Below are positions 16,980-24,858 of a stretch of DNA of 63,809 bases, piece by piece. The position numbers and the translations under genes were made by a program. Each line of letters starts with the position of its first letter. Within the stretch, counting starts at the first letter, position 1. The stretch lies in the NCBI RefSeq assembly GCF_006228125.1, contig NZ_VDFY01000290.1, positions 1 through 63,809 of the forward strand. The letters are read 5' to 3'. Under the pieces are notes generated by a model that worked only from the letters and a program-made list of their open reading frames with translations, made no database searches and was not told the origin of the DNA. This DNA is from Micromonospora orduensis (lineage in GTDB: Bacteria > Actinomycetota > Actinomycetes > Mycobacteriales > Micromonosporaceae).

Positions 16980-18260
16980 TCAGACCTGCCGTAGCTCGGC
17001 CGGACCGGCCTCGATCCCAACCGGCGGCAGTGTCGCCAGCAGGTCGTCCGGTGGACTTGCGGGCAACCGGAGGGTGAACGTCGATCCACCACCAAGAGTG
17101 CTCGACACCTCGACCCGTCCGCCATGGTTGCTCGCGATGTGTTTGACGATGGCCAGGCCGAGCCCGGTGCCGCCGGTGGAACGTGAGCGGGCCTGGTCGG
17201 CCCGGTAGAACCGTTCGAAGATCCGGTCCACGTCGGTCGGGGCGATACCGATGCCCTGGTCGGCGACCGCGATCTCGACGTGCTCGTCACCCCCGCGCAG
17301 GGTGACCCGTACCGAGGTGTCCTCGGCCGAGTAGTTGATGGCGTTCTCCACCAGGTTCGCCACCGCCGTGGCGAGCTGGGTGTCGCTGCCGTACACGGTG
17401 AGGCCACGTTCGCCGTCCACCGTCACCTCGACGCCCCGGGCGGAGGCCGTGGTGCGGGTCCGGTCGACCACCTCCGCGATCACCCAGTCCAGCGCGACCG
17501 GCTCCGCCGGCGGCTGCGGCTCGGCACCCTGCAACCGGGTCAGCTCCAGCAGCTCCTGCACGAGTCGACCCAGCCGGGTCGACTCGTGCTGGATCCGTTC
17601 GGCGAACCGCCGGGCGGCGACCAGGTCCTCGGAGAGGTCGGGTGCCGCGGCCTCGGCCGGTTCGGTGGCGTCCAGCAACGCCTCGGCGAGCAGTTGGAGC
17701 GCGCCGATCGGAGTCTTGAGCTCGTGGCTCACGTTGGCCACGAAGTCACGTCGCACCCGGGCCAGTCGGTGTGACTCGGTGACGTCGACCGCCTCCACCG
17801 CGATGAAACCGTTGCCGATGCCCATCGCCCGCAGGTGCACGCCGAGCGGGTTCTCCCCCGCACTGTCGCGGCCCCGGGGCAGGTCCAGCTCGATCTCGCG
17901 CCGCACGCCTGTGCGCCGCACCTGGCCAGCGAGGGTACGGATCAACGGGTGCGCGGCGATCGTGCCCGGCGTGCCGCCGGTGCGCAGCAGACCCATCGCG
18001 CGGGCGGCCGGGTTGATCAGCACAGGTACGTCGTCGTTGTCCAGCACCACGACACCGGCCCGGAGCGAGTCGATCGTCCGGCGGCCGAGCCCGGCCTGCT
18101 GCTCGTCGGCTATCGCGGGCCTCCCCCTGCTCCAGCGAGAGCTCTCGCTCCCCGTCGACGTGGAGCGGTTCCGGGTCGACCAGAACCGGGGCAGCACGAG
18201 ACCGGCGGCCAAACCGGCCACCAACGCCACGGCCACCACGACCGCCACCGCCCACTCCAC
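16980..18260 (-). CDS. senX3: phosphate-sensing histidine kinase (SenX3/PhoR)
   Basis: This 426-residue kinase has a single N-terminal membrane helix, then a PAS-like domain (residues ~60-165), a HisKA domain with His179 in ANVSHELKTPIGAL, and an HATPase domain (N-box NLVENAINYS, G1 ADQGIGI, G2 GGTGLGLAI). The single-helix topology with a cytoplasmic PAS domain is typical of PhoR/SenX3 in actinobacteria, which rely on PhoU to pass the phosphate signal. TACGAT lies 6 nt before GTG 18260. It is co-transcribed with regX3 and divergent from phoU. Confidence 0.93.
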   Translation of the reverse strand: MEWAVAVVVAVALVAGLAAGLVLPRFWSTRNRSTSTGSESSRWSRGRPAIADEQQAGLGRRTIDSLRAGVVVLDNDDVPVLINPAARAMGLLRTGGTPGTIAAHPLIRTLAGQVRRTGVRREIELDLPRGRDSAGENPLGVHLRAMGIGNGFIAVEAVDVTESHRLARVRRDFVANVSHELKTPIGALQLLAEALLDATEPAEAAAPDLSEDLVAARRFAERIQHESTRLGRLVQELLELTRLQGAEPQPPAEPVALDWVIAEVVDRTRTTASARGVEVTVDGERGLTVYGSDTQLATAVANLVENAINYSAEDTSVRVTLRGGDEHVEIAVADQGIGIAPTDVDRIFERFYRADQARSRSTGGTGLGLAIVKHIASNHGGRVEVSSTLGGGSTFTLRLPASPPDDLLATLPPVGIEAGPAELRQV

Positions 18261-18332
18261 CTGGCGATCGTAGGGTCATTGTTAACCTGGCTACCACACA
18301 GAACGGGACGAACCACCCGCACTTCGAGGAAT

Positions 18333-18375
18333 GTTCACCCCCGCGTCTGGCGTCGTTCACCGTGGTTCATCCGGG
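18333..18375. promoter_or_regulatory. PHO boxes between senX3 and phoU
   Basis: Three direct GTTCA[CT]C repeats are present on the plus strand at 18333 (GTTCACCCCCG), 18355 (GTTCACCGTG) and 18365 (GTTCATCCGGG). The first two are exactly 22 nt apart, twice the 11-nt unit of Streptomyces PhoP boxes, and the third follows after 10 nt. A TACCGT -10 hexamer at 18392-18397 places the last box over the -35 region of the phoU promoter. Bound regulator could also govern the divergent senX3-regX3 transcript. Confidence 0.78.
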
Positions 18376-18463
18376 GTCCGTCCGCGCCACCTACCGTTGG
18401 CGTCGCACCTGCTCAACACTGCGCCGGCACCCCGTCGGCGGCGACCGACCACAGGACGTGATG

Positions 18464-19117
18464 ATGCGCGACGAGTTCCGGGCCGACCTCCAGATCGTCA
18501 GCCAACTGCTGGTGGACATGGCGGAGGGCGTCCGCGCCGCCATGCGCCAGGCCACCCGGGCCCTGCTCACCGCCGACCGGCAGGCCGCCGAGACGGTCAT
18601 CGAGCGGGACGCCGAGATCGACGACCTCTACCGACACGTCGAGGAGCGGGTCTGTGACCTGCTCGCCCGTCAGGCGCCGGTGGCCTCCGACCTACGGGCG
18701 ATGATCACCGCACTGCACGTCGCCGCCGACCTGGAGCGGATGGGCGACCTCGCCGACCACGTGGCGAAGACGGCGCTGCGCCGGCACCCGTCGCCCGCCG
18801 TGCCGGCCGAGCTGCGCACGGTCTTCACCGAGATGTCCGAAATCGCCGACCGGATGGCGGCGAAGATCGGTTCGGTGCTGGCGAAGCCCGACGCCGACCT
18901 CGCCGGCGAACTGGACCGCGACGACGACGCGATGGACGAGCTGCACAAGAGCCTGTTCTCGGTGCTGCTCGGCGACGACTGGCCGTACGGGGTGGAGACC
19001 GCGATCGACGCCACCCTGCTGGGCCGCTTCTACGAGCGCTTCGCCGACCATGCGGTCAACGCCGGCGAGCACGTGATCTTCCTGATCACGGGGGAGAACA
19101 AGCCCGCCAGCAACTGA
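18464..19117 (+). CDS. phoU: phosphate signalling protein PhoU
   Basis: This all-helical protein of 217 residues consists of two tandem PhoU three-helix bundles: residues ~15-95, with ERDAEIDDLYRHVEE and acidic metal sites, and ~115-205, with LDRDDDAMDELHKSLF and FYERFADHAVNAGEHV. It links the phosphate transporter status to PhoR/SenX3. ATG 18464 has AGGA at the best distance; ATG 18461 is immediately upstream. A TACCGT -10 and PHO boxes lie upstream, so it is probably autoregulated by the two-component pair. Confidence 0.93.
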   Translation: MRDEFRADLQIVSQLLVDMAEGVRAAMRQATRALLTADRQAAETVIERDAEIDDLYRHVEERVCDLLARQAPVASDLRAMITALHVAADLERMGDLADHVAKTALRRHPSPAVPAELRTVFTEMSEIADRMAAKIGSVLAKPDADLAGELDRDDDAMDELHKSLFSVLLGDDWPYGVETAIDATLLGRFYERFADHAVNAGEHVIFLITGENKPASN

Positions 19118-19121
19118 GCCG

Positions 19122-19160
19122 ACGAGAAAGGGGCCCCGCGGTGCGGGGCCCCTTTCTCGT
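19122..19160. terminator. bidirectional terminator phoU/gpmA
   Basis: A perfect 18-bp inverted repeat (19122-19139 with 19143-19160; core AAAGGGGCCCCGC) has a 3-nt loop. The AAAG/CTTT outer arms give short U-runs on both strands. It separates two convergent genes. Confidence 0.9.
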
Positions 19161-19164
19161 GCGG

Positions 19165-19932
19165 TCAGCGGCCCTGGTTGGCGACCGCGGCGGCCGCTTC
19201 CTTCGCCGCCGTCGGGTCCAGGTACGTGCCGCCCAGGCTGAGCGGACGCAGGTGCGGGTCGAGGTCGTAGCGCAGCGGGATGCCGGTCGGGATGTTCAGC
19301 TTGGCGATCGCCTCGTCGGAGATCTGATCGAGGTGCTTGACGAGGGCGCGCAGCGAGTTGCCGTGCGCGGCCACCAGCACCGTCCGGCCAGCCAGGATGT
19401 CCGGCACGATCGAGTCGTACCAGTAGGGCAGCATCCGCTCGACGACGTCCTTGAGGCACTCGGTACGCGGCATCAGCTCGGTCGGCAGCAGCGCGTACCG
19501 CGGGTCGCCGACCTGCGACCACTCGTCGTTGTCGTCGATCGGAGGCGGGGGCGTGTCGTACGAGCGGCGCCAGAGCATGAACTGCTCCTCGCCGTACTCG
19601 TCAAGGGTCTGCTTCTTGTTCTTGCCCTGCAGGGCGCCGTAGTGCCGCTCGTTGAGCCGCCACGACCGACGTACCGCGATCCAGTGCCGGTCGGCGGCGT
19701 TCAGCGCCAGCTCGGCGGTGCGGATCGCCCGGCGCATCACGCTGGTGTGTACGACGTCCGGCAGCAGGCTGTGCTCGCGCAGCAGCTCGCCGCCGCGCCG
19801 TGCCTCGCCCTCGCCCTTCTCGGTCAGGTCGACGTCGACCCAGCCGGTGAAGAGGTTCTTGGCGTTCCAGTCGCTCTCGCCGTGCCGCAGCAGGACCAGC
19901 GTCCCGATGGTGGGCCCCTCGCTCGCAGTCAT
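19165..19932 (-). CDS. gpmA: 2,3-bisphosphoglycerate-dependent phosphoglycerate mutase
   Basis: This glycolytic enzyme of 255 residues interconverts 3- and 2-phosphoglycerate. The phosphohistidine motif is LVLLRHGESDWN. FTGWVDVDLTEKGEGEA, LNERHYGALQGKNK, RSYDTPPPP and the second catalytic His in VAAHGNSLRALVKHLD are all present. The second ATG (19932) is preferred because GAGGCAGGA lies at normal distance; an in-frame ATG 9 nt upstream overlaps that site. In mycobacteria gpm1 likewise lies next to senX3-regX3. Confidence 0.96.
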   Translation of the reverse strand: MTASEGPTIGTLVLLRHGESDWNAKNLFTGWVDVDLTEKGEGEARRGGELLREHSLLPDVVHTSVMRRAIRTAELALNAADRHWIAVRRSWRLNERHYGALQGKNKKQTLDEYGEEQFMLWRRSYDTPPPPIDDNDEWSQVGDPRYALLPTELMPRTECLKDVVERMLPYWYDSIVPDILAGRTVLVAAHGNSLRALVKHLDQISDEAIAKLNIPTGIPLRYDLDPHLRPLSLGGTYLDPTAAKEAAAAVANQGR

Positions 19933-20041
19933 GCGGATCATCCTGCCTCAACCCGGTACGGGACACGCGGGCACCCGTCGTGACGACCACCACGTGAAAA
20001 AGCGGGTGACCTCTCGATCAACGCGCCACTAGGGTTGTAAG

Positions 20042-20059
20042 GCGCTGTAGTCATAGCGC
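20042..20059. promoter_or_regulatory. inverted repeat upstream of the first MFS gene
   Basis: GCGCT (20042-20046) and AGCGC (20055-20059) flank an 8-nt AT-richer centre, 29 nt before the transporter start and in the divergent gap with gpmA. It may be an operator. No regulator gene is adjacent, so this is weak. Confidence 0.3.
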
Positions 20060-20087
20060 TCATTACCACTGCAAGCGGGGGCACGGC

Positions 20088-21371
20088 GTGCGGACGATGC
20101 GGAGCTGGTTCCGGGACACCACCGGCGGCCTACCCACCACCTTCTGGTACCTGTGGACCGGCACCCTGATCAACCGGCTCGGCTCGTTCGTCCTCGTCTT
20201 CCTCGCCATCTACCTGACCCAGGAACGCGGGTTCTCCGCCTCCCAGGCCGGCCTGGTGCTGGGGTTGTGGGGCGTCGGCGGCGCGGTCGGCACCACCGCC
20301 GGCGGGACGCTCGCCGACCGGTGGGGACGCCGCCCCACGCTGCTCACCGCGCACGTCGGGGCGGCAGCCATGATGCTCGCGCTCGGCCTGGCCCGGGACC
20401 TCTGGGCGGTGGCGCTGGGTGCCCTGCTGCTCGGCCTGTTCGCCGAGGCGGCCCGGCCCGCGTTCGGCGCCATGATGATCGACGTGGTGCCGGCGAAGGA
20501 CCGGCTGCGGGCGTTCTCGCTCAACTACTGGGCGATCAACCTCGGCTTCGCCTGCGCCGCGATCCTCGCCGGTTTGGCCGCACAGGCGGACTACCTGCTG
20601 CTGTTCGTGGTCGACGCCGGCACCATGCTGATCACCGCGCTGATCATCTTCGTCAGGGTGCCAGAGACCCGGGAGGCCGGACCCGCCGCCAAGGCCACGG
20701 CGCAGGCCCCGCGCGGCGCCCTGCGGACGATCCTCACCGACCGCGTCTACCTCGGGTTCGTGGCGCTGAACCTGTTCGCCGCGCTCGTCTTCCTCCAGCA
20801 CATCTCCATGCTGCCGATCGCCATGGGCGACGACGGCCTCAGCCCGGCCACCTACGGTTCGGTGATCGCGCTCAACGGCATCCTGATCGTGGTCGGCCAG
20901 CTCTTCGTGCCCCGACTGATCCGGGGTCGCAGCCGCTCCCACGTGCTCGCGCTGGCCGCCGTGGTGATGGGCGTCGGTTTCGGGCTCACCGCGTTCGCCG
21001 GCACCGCCTGGTTCTACGGCCTCACCGTGCTGATCTGGACGGTCGGCGAGATGCTGAACTCCCCGTCCAACTCCACCCTGATCGCCGAGCTGTCGCCGGC
21101 CGAGCTGCGGGGCCGCTACCAGGGGGTCTTCTCCCTCTCCTGGCAGATCGCGGGTGCCAGCGCGCCGATCCTCGGCGGCCTGGTGCGCGAGCACGCCGGC
21201 AACGACACGCTCTGGTACGCCTGCGCCGTGATCGGCGCCCTGACGGCGGTGGCCCATCTGGTGTCCGGGCCGGCCCGGGAGCGGCGGGCCGCCGAGCTGC
21301 GCCGCTCCGGCGAGGCACTGGCACCGGTCAGCACCACCCGGAAGGCGCAGCCCACCGAGGCGGTCGCCTGA
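20088..21371 (+). CDS. MFS transporter (first of a tandem pair)
   Basis: This 427-residue major-facilitator protein has twelve predicted helices and the motif A loop GGTLADRWGRRPTLL between helices 2 and 3. The GTG start follows a GGGGG stretch. It shares its N-terminal pattern GGLPTTFWYLWTGTLINR with the next gene, so the pair arose by duplication. Members of this group are drug or metabolite exporters; nothing shows the substrate. Confidence 0.9.
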   Translation: MRTMRSWFRDTTGGLPTTFWYLWTGTLINRLGSFVLVFLAIYLTQERGFSASQAGLVLGLWGVGGAVGTTAGGTLADRWGRRPTLLTAHVGAAAMMLALGLARDLWAVALGALLLGLFAEAARPAFGAMMIDVVPAKDRLRAFSLNYWAINLGFACAAILAGLAAQADYLLLFVVDAGTMLITALIIFVRVPETREAGPAAKATAQAPRGALRTILTDRVYLGFVALNLFAALVFLQHISMLPIAMGDDGLSPATYGSVIALNGILIVVGQLFVPRLIRGRSRSHVLALAAVVMGVGFGLTAFAGTAWFYGLTVLIWTVGEMLNSPSNSTLIAELSPAELRGRYQGVFSLSWQIAGASAPILGGLVREHAGNDTLWYACAVIGALTAVAHLVSGPARERRAAELRRSGEALAPVSTTRKAQPTEAVA

Positions 21372-21415
21372 ACCCGTCCCGCTACTGTTAGGAAGCTGAA
21401 CTGTCGGGAGGTCGG

Positions 21416-22699
21416 GTGCGGGCGCTGCGCCATTGGTGGGACGACACTGCCGGCGGGCTCCCCGCCACCTTCTGGTACCTCTGGGCCGGTCTGCTCATCA
21501 ACCGGGCCGGCGCGTTCGCGATGCTCTTCCTGTCGCTCTACCTCACCGACGCGCGCGGGGCCAGCGAGGCGTTGGCCGGCACGGTCGTCGGCGCGTACGG
21601 AGCCGGTGGGGCGGCCGGCGCGCTGCTCGGCGGAGTCCTGGCCGACCGCTGGGGCCGCCGAGCCACGCTGCTCGCCGCACACCTGACCACCGCGGGCCTG
21701 CTGGTCGCGATGGCGTTCAGCCGGCCCCTCGGGCTGATCGCGGCACTTGCCGCGCTGGCCGGGGTCGCGCACTCGATGTCCAGCCCGGCCCTCGTCGCGG
21801 CGATCGTCGACGTGGTGCCGGCGCATCGCCGCTCACGCGCGTTCAACCTCCAGTTCTGGGCGTTCAACCTGGGCATGGCTGCCGCATCGCTGCTCGCCGG
21901 CCTGCTGGCCGAGGCGAGTTTCACAGCCCTGTTCCTCGTCGACGCGGGCGCCACCCTGATCGCTGCCGTCGTGATCGGCTGGAAGGTGCCGGAGACCCTG
22001 CGACGGGCCGCGCCGGCCGTCGACCTCGGGCCGCCGACCGGCTCCGGCCGAACCCGGCGTCCCGGCCTGTACACCGCGCTCACCGACCGGACCTTCCTGG
22101 TCTTCGTCGGGCTCACCTTCGTGCTGGCCGTCCTCACCCTCCAGACCTCGACGATCATGCCGCTGGCGATGCGGTCGGACGGCCTGGGCCCGTCGGCGTA
22201 CGGGGTGGTGGTCGCCCTGGGCGGCGCGCTGATCGTCATCGGGCAACTGTTCGTCCCCCGGCTGATCGACAGGCACCGCAAGGACGTGGTGCTGGCGGTC
22301 TCCACCGCGCTGCTCGCGCTGGGTTTCGGCGTGCTCGCCGTCGCGGACGACCTCGCGGTCTACCTCGGCGCCGCCGTGGTCTGGACGGTCGGGTCCATGC
22401 TCGCCGCCCCACCCAACGCGCAGATCAACGCCGACCTCGCGCCGCCGCAACTGAGGGCGCGCTACCAGTCGGTCTTCTATCTGACGTTCCCGGCCGCCGC
22501 GTTCGTCGCTCCCACACTCGGCGGGGTGAGCCTGCAGTACCTCGGTGACCGACACTGGCTCATCGTCGGCGGGCTGGGGCTGCTGGCCGCGCTCGGCCAC
22601 CTGCTCGCCGGGCCGCCCCGGGAGCGGCACGTCGCAGCGCTGCGTCGGGCCGCGGGCCGGGAGCCGACGGCACCCGCCGACCGTGTGTCGGCCGGGTGA
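21416..22699 (+). CDS. MFS transporter (second of a tandem pair)
   Basis: This 427-residue paralogue of the preceding gene has the same length, the shared start GGLPATFWYLWAGLLINRAG, motif A GGVLADRWGRRATLL, and the matched FVPRLI and MLxxPxNxxI/LxxxxRxRYQxVFxL segments in the C-terminal half. GGGAGG precedes the GTG start at normal spacing. The 44-nt gap suggests one transcript with the first transporter. A terminator hairpin follows at 22737. Confidence 0.9.
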   Translation: MRALRHWWDDTAGGLPATFWYLWAGLLINRAGAFAMLFLSLYLTDARGASEALAGTVVGAYGAGGAAGALLGGVLADRWGRRATLLAAHLTTAGLLVAMAFSRPLGLIAALAALAGVAHSMSSPALVAAIVDVVPAHRRSRAFNLQFWAFNLGMAAASLLAGLLAEASFTALFLVDAGATLIAAVVIGWKVPETLRRAAPAVDLGPPTGSGRTRRPGLYTALTDRTFLVFVGLTFVLAVLTLQTSTIMPLAMRSDGLGPSAYGVVVALGGALIVIGQLFVPRLIDRHRKDVVLAVSTALLALGFGVLAVADDLAVYLGAAVVWTVGSMLAAPPNAQINADLAPPQLRARYQSVFYLTFPAAAFVAPTLGGVSLQYLGDRHWLIVGGLGLLAALGHLLAGPPRERHVAALRRAAGREPTAPADRVSAG

Positions 22700-22736
22700 T
22701 CCCGGCAAAACCCCGATGGGGTACGCACAACGCAAA

Positions 22737-22770
22737 GCGCCCACCACGTCCCGAAGGTCATGGTGGGCGC
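22737..22770. terminator. terminator hairpin after the MFS pair
   Basis: GCGCCCACCA (22737-22746) pairs perfectly with TGGTGGGCGC (22761-22770) around a 14-nt loop, 37 nt after the transporter stop. There is no strong T-tract. Confidence 0.65.
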
Positions 22771-22886
22771 CCGCCGGTGGGGCCGGCGGCGGCGGGCAAC
22801 ACTCACCCCCGTAAGCATCGCCCGCTCACGCCGCCGGTCCAAACAGGTGGCCACCGTCCCCCAACGGTTTGTCCACCCGTCCCCTC

Positions 22887-22921
22887 GCACCTCGCCTGGT
22901 GCGCGGATCTGATCGATCCGC
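22887..22921. other. two abutting stem-loops in an intergenic region
   Basis: GCACC-loop6-GGTGC (22887-22902) is followed without a gap by GCGGATC-loop5-GATCCGC (22903-22921). They lie in the 390-nt gap between the MFS pair and the H1-like gene, where no ORF is supported. They could be a second terminator or part of a structured RNA region. Confidence 0.45.
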
Positions 22922-22935
22922 CGCTCCCCCGAACG

Positions 22936-22964
22936 TTTCCAAGCGTGGCGCGGTGCAATAAAGT
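22936..22964 (+). promoter_or_regulatory. candidate promoter upstream of a structured intergenic RNA
   Basis: TTTCCA (22936-22941), a 17-nt spacer and TAAAGT (22959-22964) resemble a sigma-70 promoter. The predicted +1 falls at about 22971, the first base of the cloverleaf described next. There is only a partial -35 match (T, T, C, A). Confidence 0.4.
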
Positions 22965-22970
22965 TAGTTC

Positions 22971-23041
22971 GCCCGGATTCTGGATTCAACCCAGACCGGC
23001 TGTCTCGCCGATCACAACTGGCCGGTATCCCCAGTTCGGGC
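22971..23041. ncRNA. 71-nt tRNA-like cloverleaf (candidate structured RNA)
   Basis: GCCCG (22971-22975) pairs with CGGGC (23037-23041) and encloses three hairpins: TCTGG-loop7-CCAGA (22979-22995), CGGC-loop6-GCCG (22997-23010) and AACTGG-loop9-CCAGTT (23016-23036). Read on the minus strand, the 5-bp/7-nt arm looks like a T-arm and an extra G-U pair forms, but the T-loop GTTGAAT, the 6-nt anticodon-like loop and the 5-bp acceptor are not those of a working tRNA. It is either a decayed tRNA, a regulatory RNA on one strand, or chance folding of GC-rich DNA. Confidence 0.35.
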
Positions 23042-23091
23042 GTCGCTCACTGGCAACAGCCGCATACCCCCGGGGCATTCCCGCAAACACC

Positions 23092-24177
23092 TCACCCGTC
23101 CTCACGATCGGGTGACTCGGTCCGGAAGAAATTGCTCTGCCGGCCGTCCCGCATCTGCTCCTGATAGATCAGGTTCAGCCGCCGCAGGTCGAACGTGTGG
23201 AACCACTCATCCCAGGTGATCTCACGGATCCGGCTGCTCTCCCGGTAACCGGGAATGTTGAACGTCAACACCCCGGCCCGGCCGTCCCGCTCGGTACCGG
23301 CGATGGTGGCCGGCTTCGCACCACGCTCCCGGGCCCACCGCTGGATCACCTCGTGGTTCGCGGTGATCAGACTCCGCCCCGGCCGCTCCGGCCGGTCCGC
23401 GATCGACGAGATCACCTGCGAACTGCGGACCGAGCGGCCGGTGCCCCGACCGGTCCGGATCCCACCGGCGGTCGTACCCCCGGTCGACCGGGTCGCCGCG
23501 CGCTTCGCGGGCGCCCGCTTCGCCGCCGGGCGTGCCGGGGCCTTGCGCGCCGGCGCCTTACGCGCGGGCGCGGTACGGGCCGTCGCCGTGGTCCGCTTGG
23601 CCGCCGTCGACTTCCGCGCGGCCGTGGTCCGCTTCGCGGCGGTGGTCTTCTTCGCCGCGGTGGTCCGCTTCGCGGCGGTGGTCTTCTTCGCCGCAGTGGT
23701 CTTCTTCGCGGCAGTGGTCTTCTTCGCCGCAGTGGTCTTCTTCGCCGCAGTGGTCTTCTTCGCCGCAGTGGTCCTCTTGGCCGCGGTGGTCCTCTTCGCG
23801 GCGGCGCGCTTCGCCGGCGCGCTCTTGTTCGCCGGCGCTGCCTTCGCCCGGCCCGACGCCGGCCGTGCCGCCGTCTTCTTCGTCGCGGCGGCGCGACCCG
23901 CCGACGCCCTGGTGCCGCCGGCCCGACCCGCCGGGCCGGTGCTGCCCCGGCCCGCGCCGGCCCGCATCGAGCGCACCAGCTGTTTCACCAGTTCCGGCTT
24001 GCGCAGGGCGGAGATCCCGGAGACACCGCGCTTGCGCAGCTGCCCCCGGATGTCGTCCACCCGCATCCGGGAGATCTCCGACTCGGAGACTCCAGGAGTA
24101 CCAGGCGTCTGGTTACCGGCCTGTCGTTTGGTCCTGGTCGCAACTCCGCCGCGACCCGAGCTGTTCCGCTGAGCCAT
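23092..24177 (-). CDS. histone-H1-like protein with Rho_N domain and C-terminal actinobacterial domain
   Basis: This 361-residue three-part protein opens with an N-terminal Rho_N/SAP-like segment (SEISRMRVDDIRGQLRKRGV, residues ~33-70). A long Lys/Ala/Thr tail of H1 type with about a dozen TTAAKK units occupies the middle, roughly residues 100-250. The C-terminal ~90 residues contain VIQRWARERGAKPATIAGT and ITWDEWFHTFDLRRLNLIYQE. That last domain also occurs alone as a small protein often mislabelled glucan-branching enzyme (from memory). It probably binds and compacts DNA. GGAG precedes the ATG. The gap to YbjN is 114 nt. Confidence 0.85.
   Translation of the reverse strand: MAQRNSSGRGGVATRTKRQAGNQTPGTPGVSESEISRMRVDDIRGQLRKRGVSGISALRKPELVKQLVRSMRAGAGRGSTGPAGRAGGTRASAGRAAATKKTAARPASGRAKAAPANKSAPAKRAAAKRTTAAKRTTAAKKTTAAKKTTAAKKTTAAKKTTAAKKTTAAKRTTAAKKTTAAKRTTAARKSTAAKRTTATARTAPARKAPARKAPARPAAKRAPAKRAATRSTGGTTAGGIRTGRGTGRSVRSSQVISSIADRPERPGRSLITANHEVIQRWARERGAKPATIAGTERDGRAGVLTFNIPGYRESSRIREITWDEWFHTFDLRRLNLIYQEQMRDGRQSNFFRTESPDREDG
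23588..23803 (-). repeat. 18-bp tandem repeat array in the H1-like gene
   Basis: Twelve consecutive 18-bp units, consensus GTGGTCTTCTTCGCCGCA on the plus strand, encode the TTAAKK hexapeptides. Several copies (for example 23678, 23714, 23732, 23750) are identical, so copy-number change by slippage or recombination is likely among strains. Confidence 0.9.
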
Positions 24178-24291
24178 GGGACGCTCCGCTCCTCGACACT
24201 CCGTCCTCGGCGCGCGGGGGTCCCTGCCGCACCGCGCGGTGCGGCATACCCGTCAGGAGCACTCCGAACCACCGGCCGCGGAACGGATGCG

Positions 24292-24807
24292 TCAGGTCGG
24301 GTCGGGACCGGACCCGGAGGGCTCGAAGAGATGGGCGAACGCGGCCAGATTCGCCGTCGACTCGCCGCGCTTGACCCGCCACTCGTACTCGCGCCGGATG
24401 GAGCTGCCGAAGCCGATCTCCAGCATGGTGTCGAACGACTCGTCGGCGTACGTGAGCACCGCCCCGAGCAGCCGGTCCAGCTCGTCGGCGTCCACCCCGG
24501 CCGGGTTGACCCGCCCGGTCAGGTACACGTCGCCCACCGCGTCGGTGGAGAACGAGACACCGTACATCCGGGCGTTGCGCTGCAACAGCCAGGCCCACAG
24601 CTCCTCGCGCCGCTCGTCCGGCTGGCGCATCACGAACGCCTCGACCCGCAGCGCGTGCTCACCCACGATCAGGTTGCAGATCGTCTTGAGCTTGTGGGTG
24701 CCCGGCAGGGTCACCGCGTACGAGCCGGGACCTGTCGACTCCCAGGCCAGGTCCCGCTCGGCGCAGACCGACTCGATAAGACTCGCAAGATCGCTCTTCG
24801 GGCTCAC
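24292..24807 (-). CDS. YbjN domain-containing protein
   Basis: This 171-residue soluble protein with the YbjN/type III chaperone-like fold shows YAVTLPGTHKLKTICNLIVGEHALRVEAFVMR, then WAWLLQRNARMYGVSFSTDAVGDVYLTGRV and LDRLLGAVLTYADESFDTMLEIGF. It is the Rv0487 equivalent next to mshA. Function unknown. GTG 24807 is chosen because TAGAGT ends 7 nt before it; an in-frame GTG at 24816 is possible. Confidence 0.85.
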   Translation of the reverse strand: MSPKSDLASLIESVCAERDLAWESTGPGSYAVTLPGTHKLKTICNLIVGEHALRVEAFVMRQPDERREELWAWLLQRNARMYGVSFSTDAVGDVYLTGRVNPAGVDADELDRLLGAVLTYADESFDTMLEIGFGSSIRREYEWRVKRGESTANLAAFAHLFEPSGSGPDPT

Positions 24808-24858
24808 CGGACCCACTCTACGACCGACCCGGTCACCCCACCCGGCGACGACAGGCGG

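Noticed and set aside
22971..23041. Annotation as a genuine tRNA
   Set aside because: The acceptor has only 5 bp, the anticodon-like loop has 6 nt without U33, and the T-loop is GTTGAAT rather than TTCRANN. It is kept only as a structured RNA candidate.
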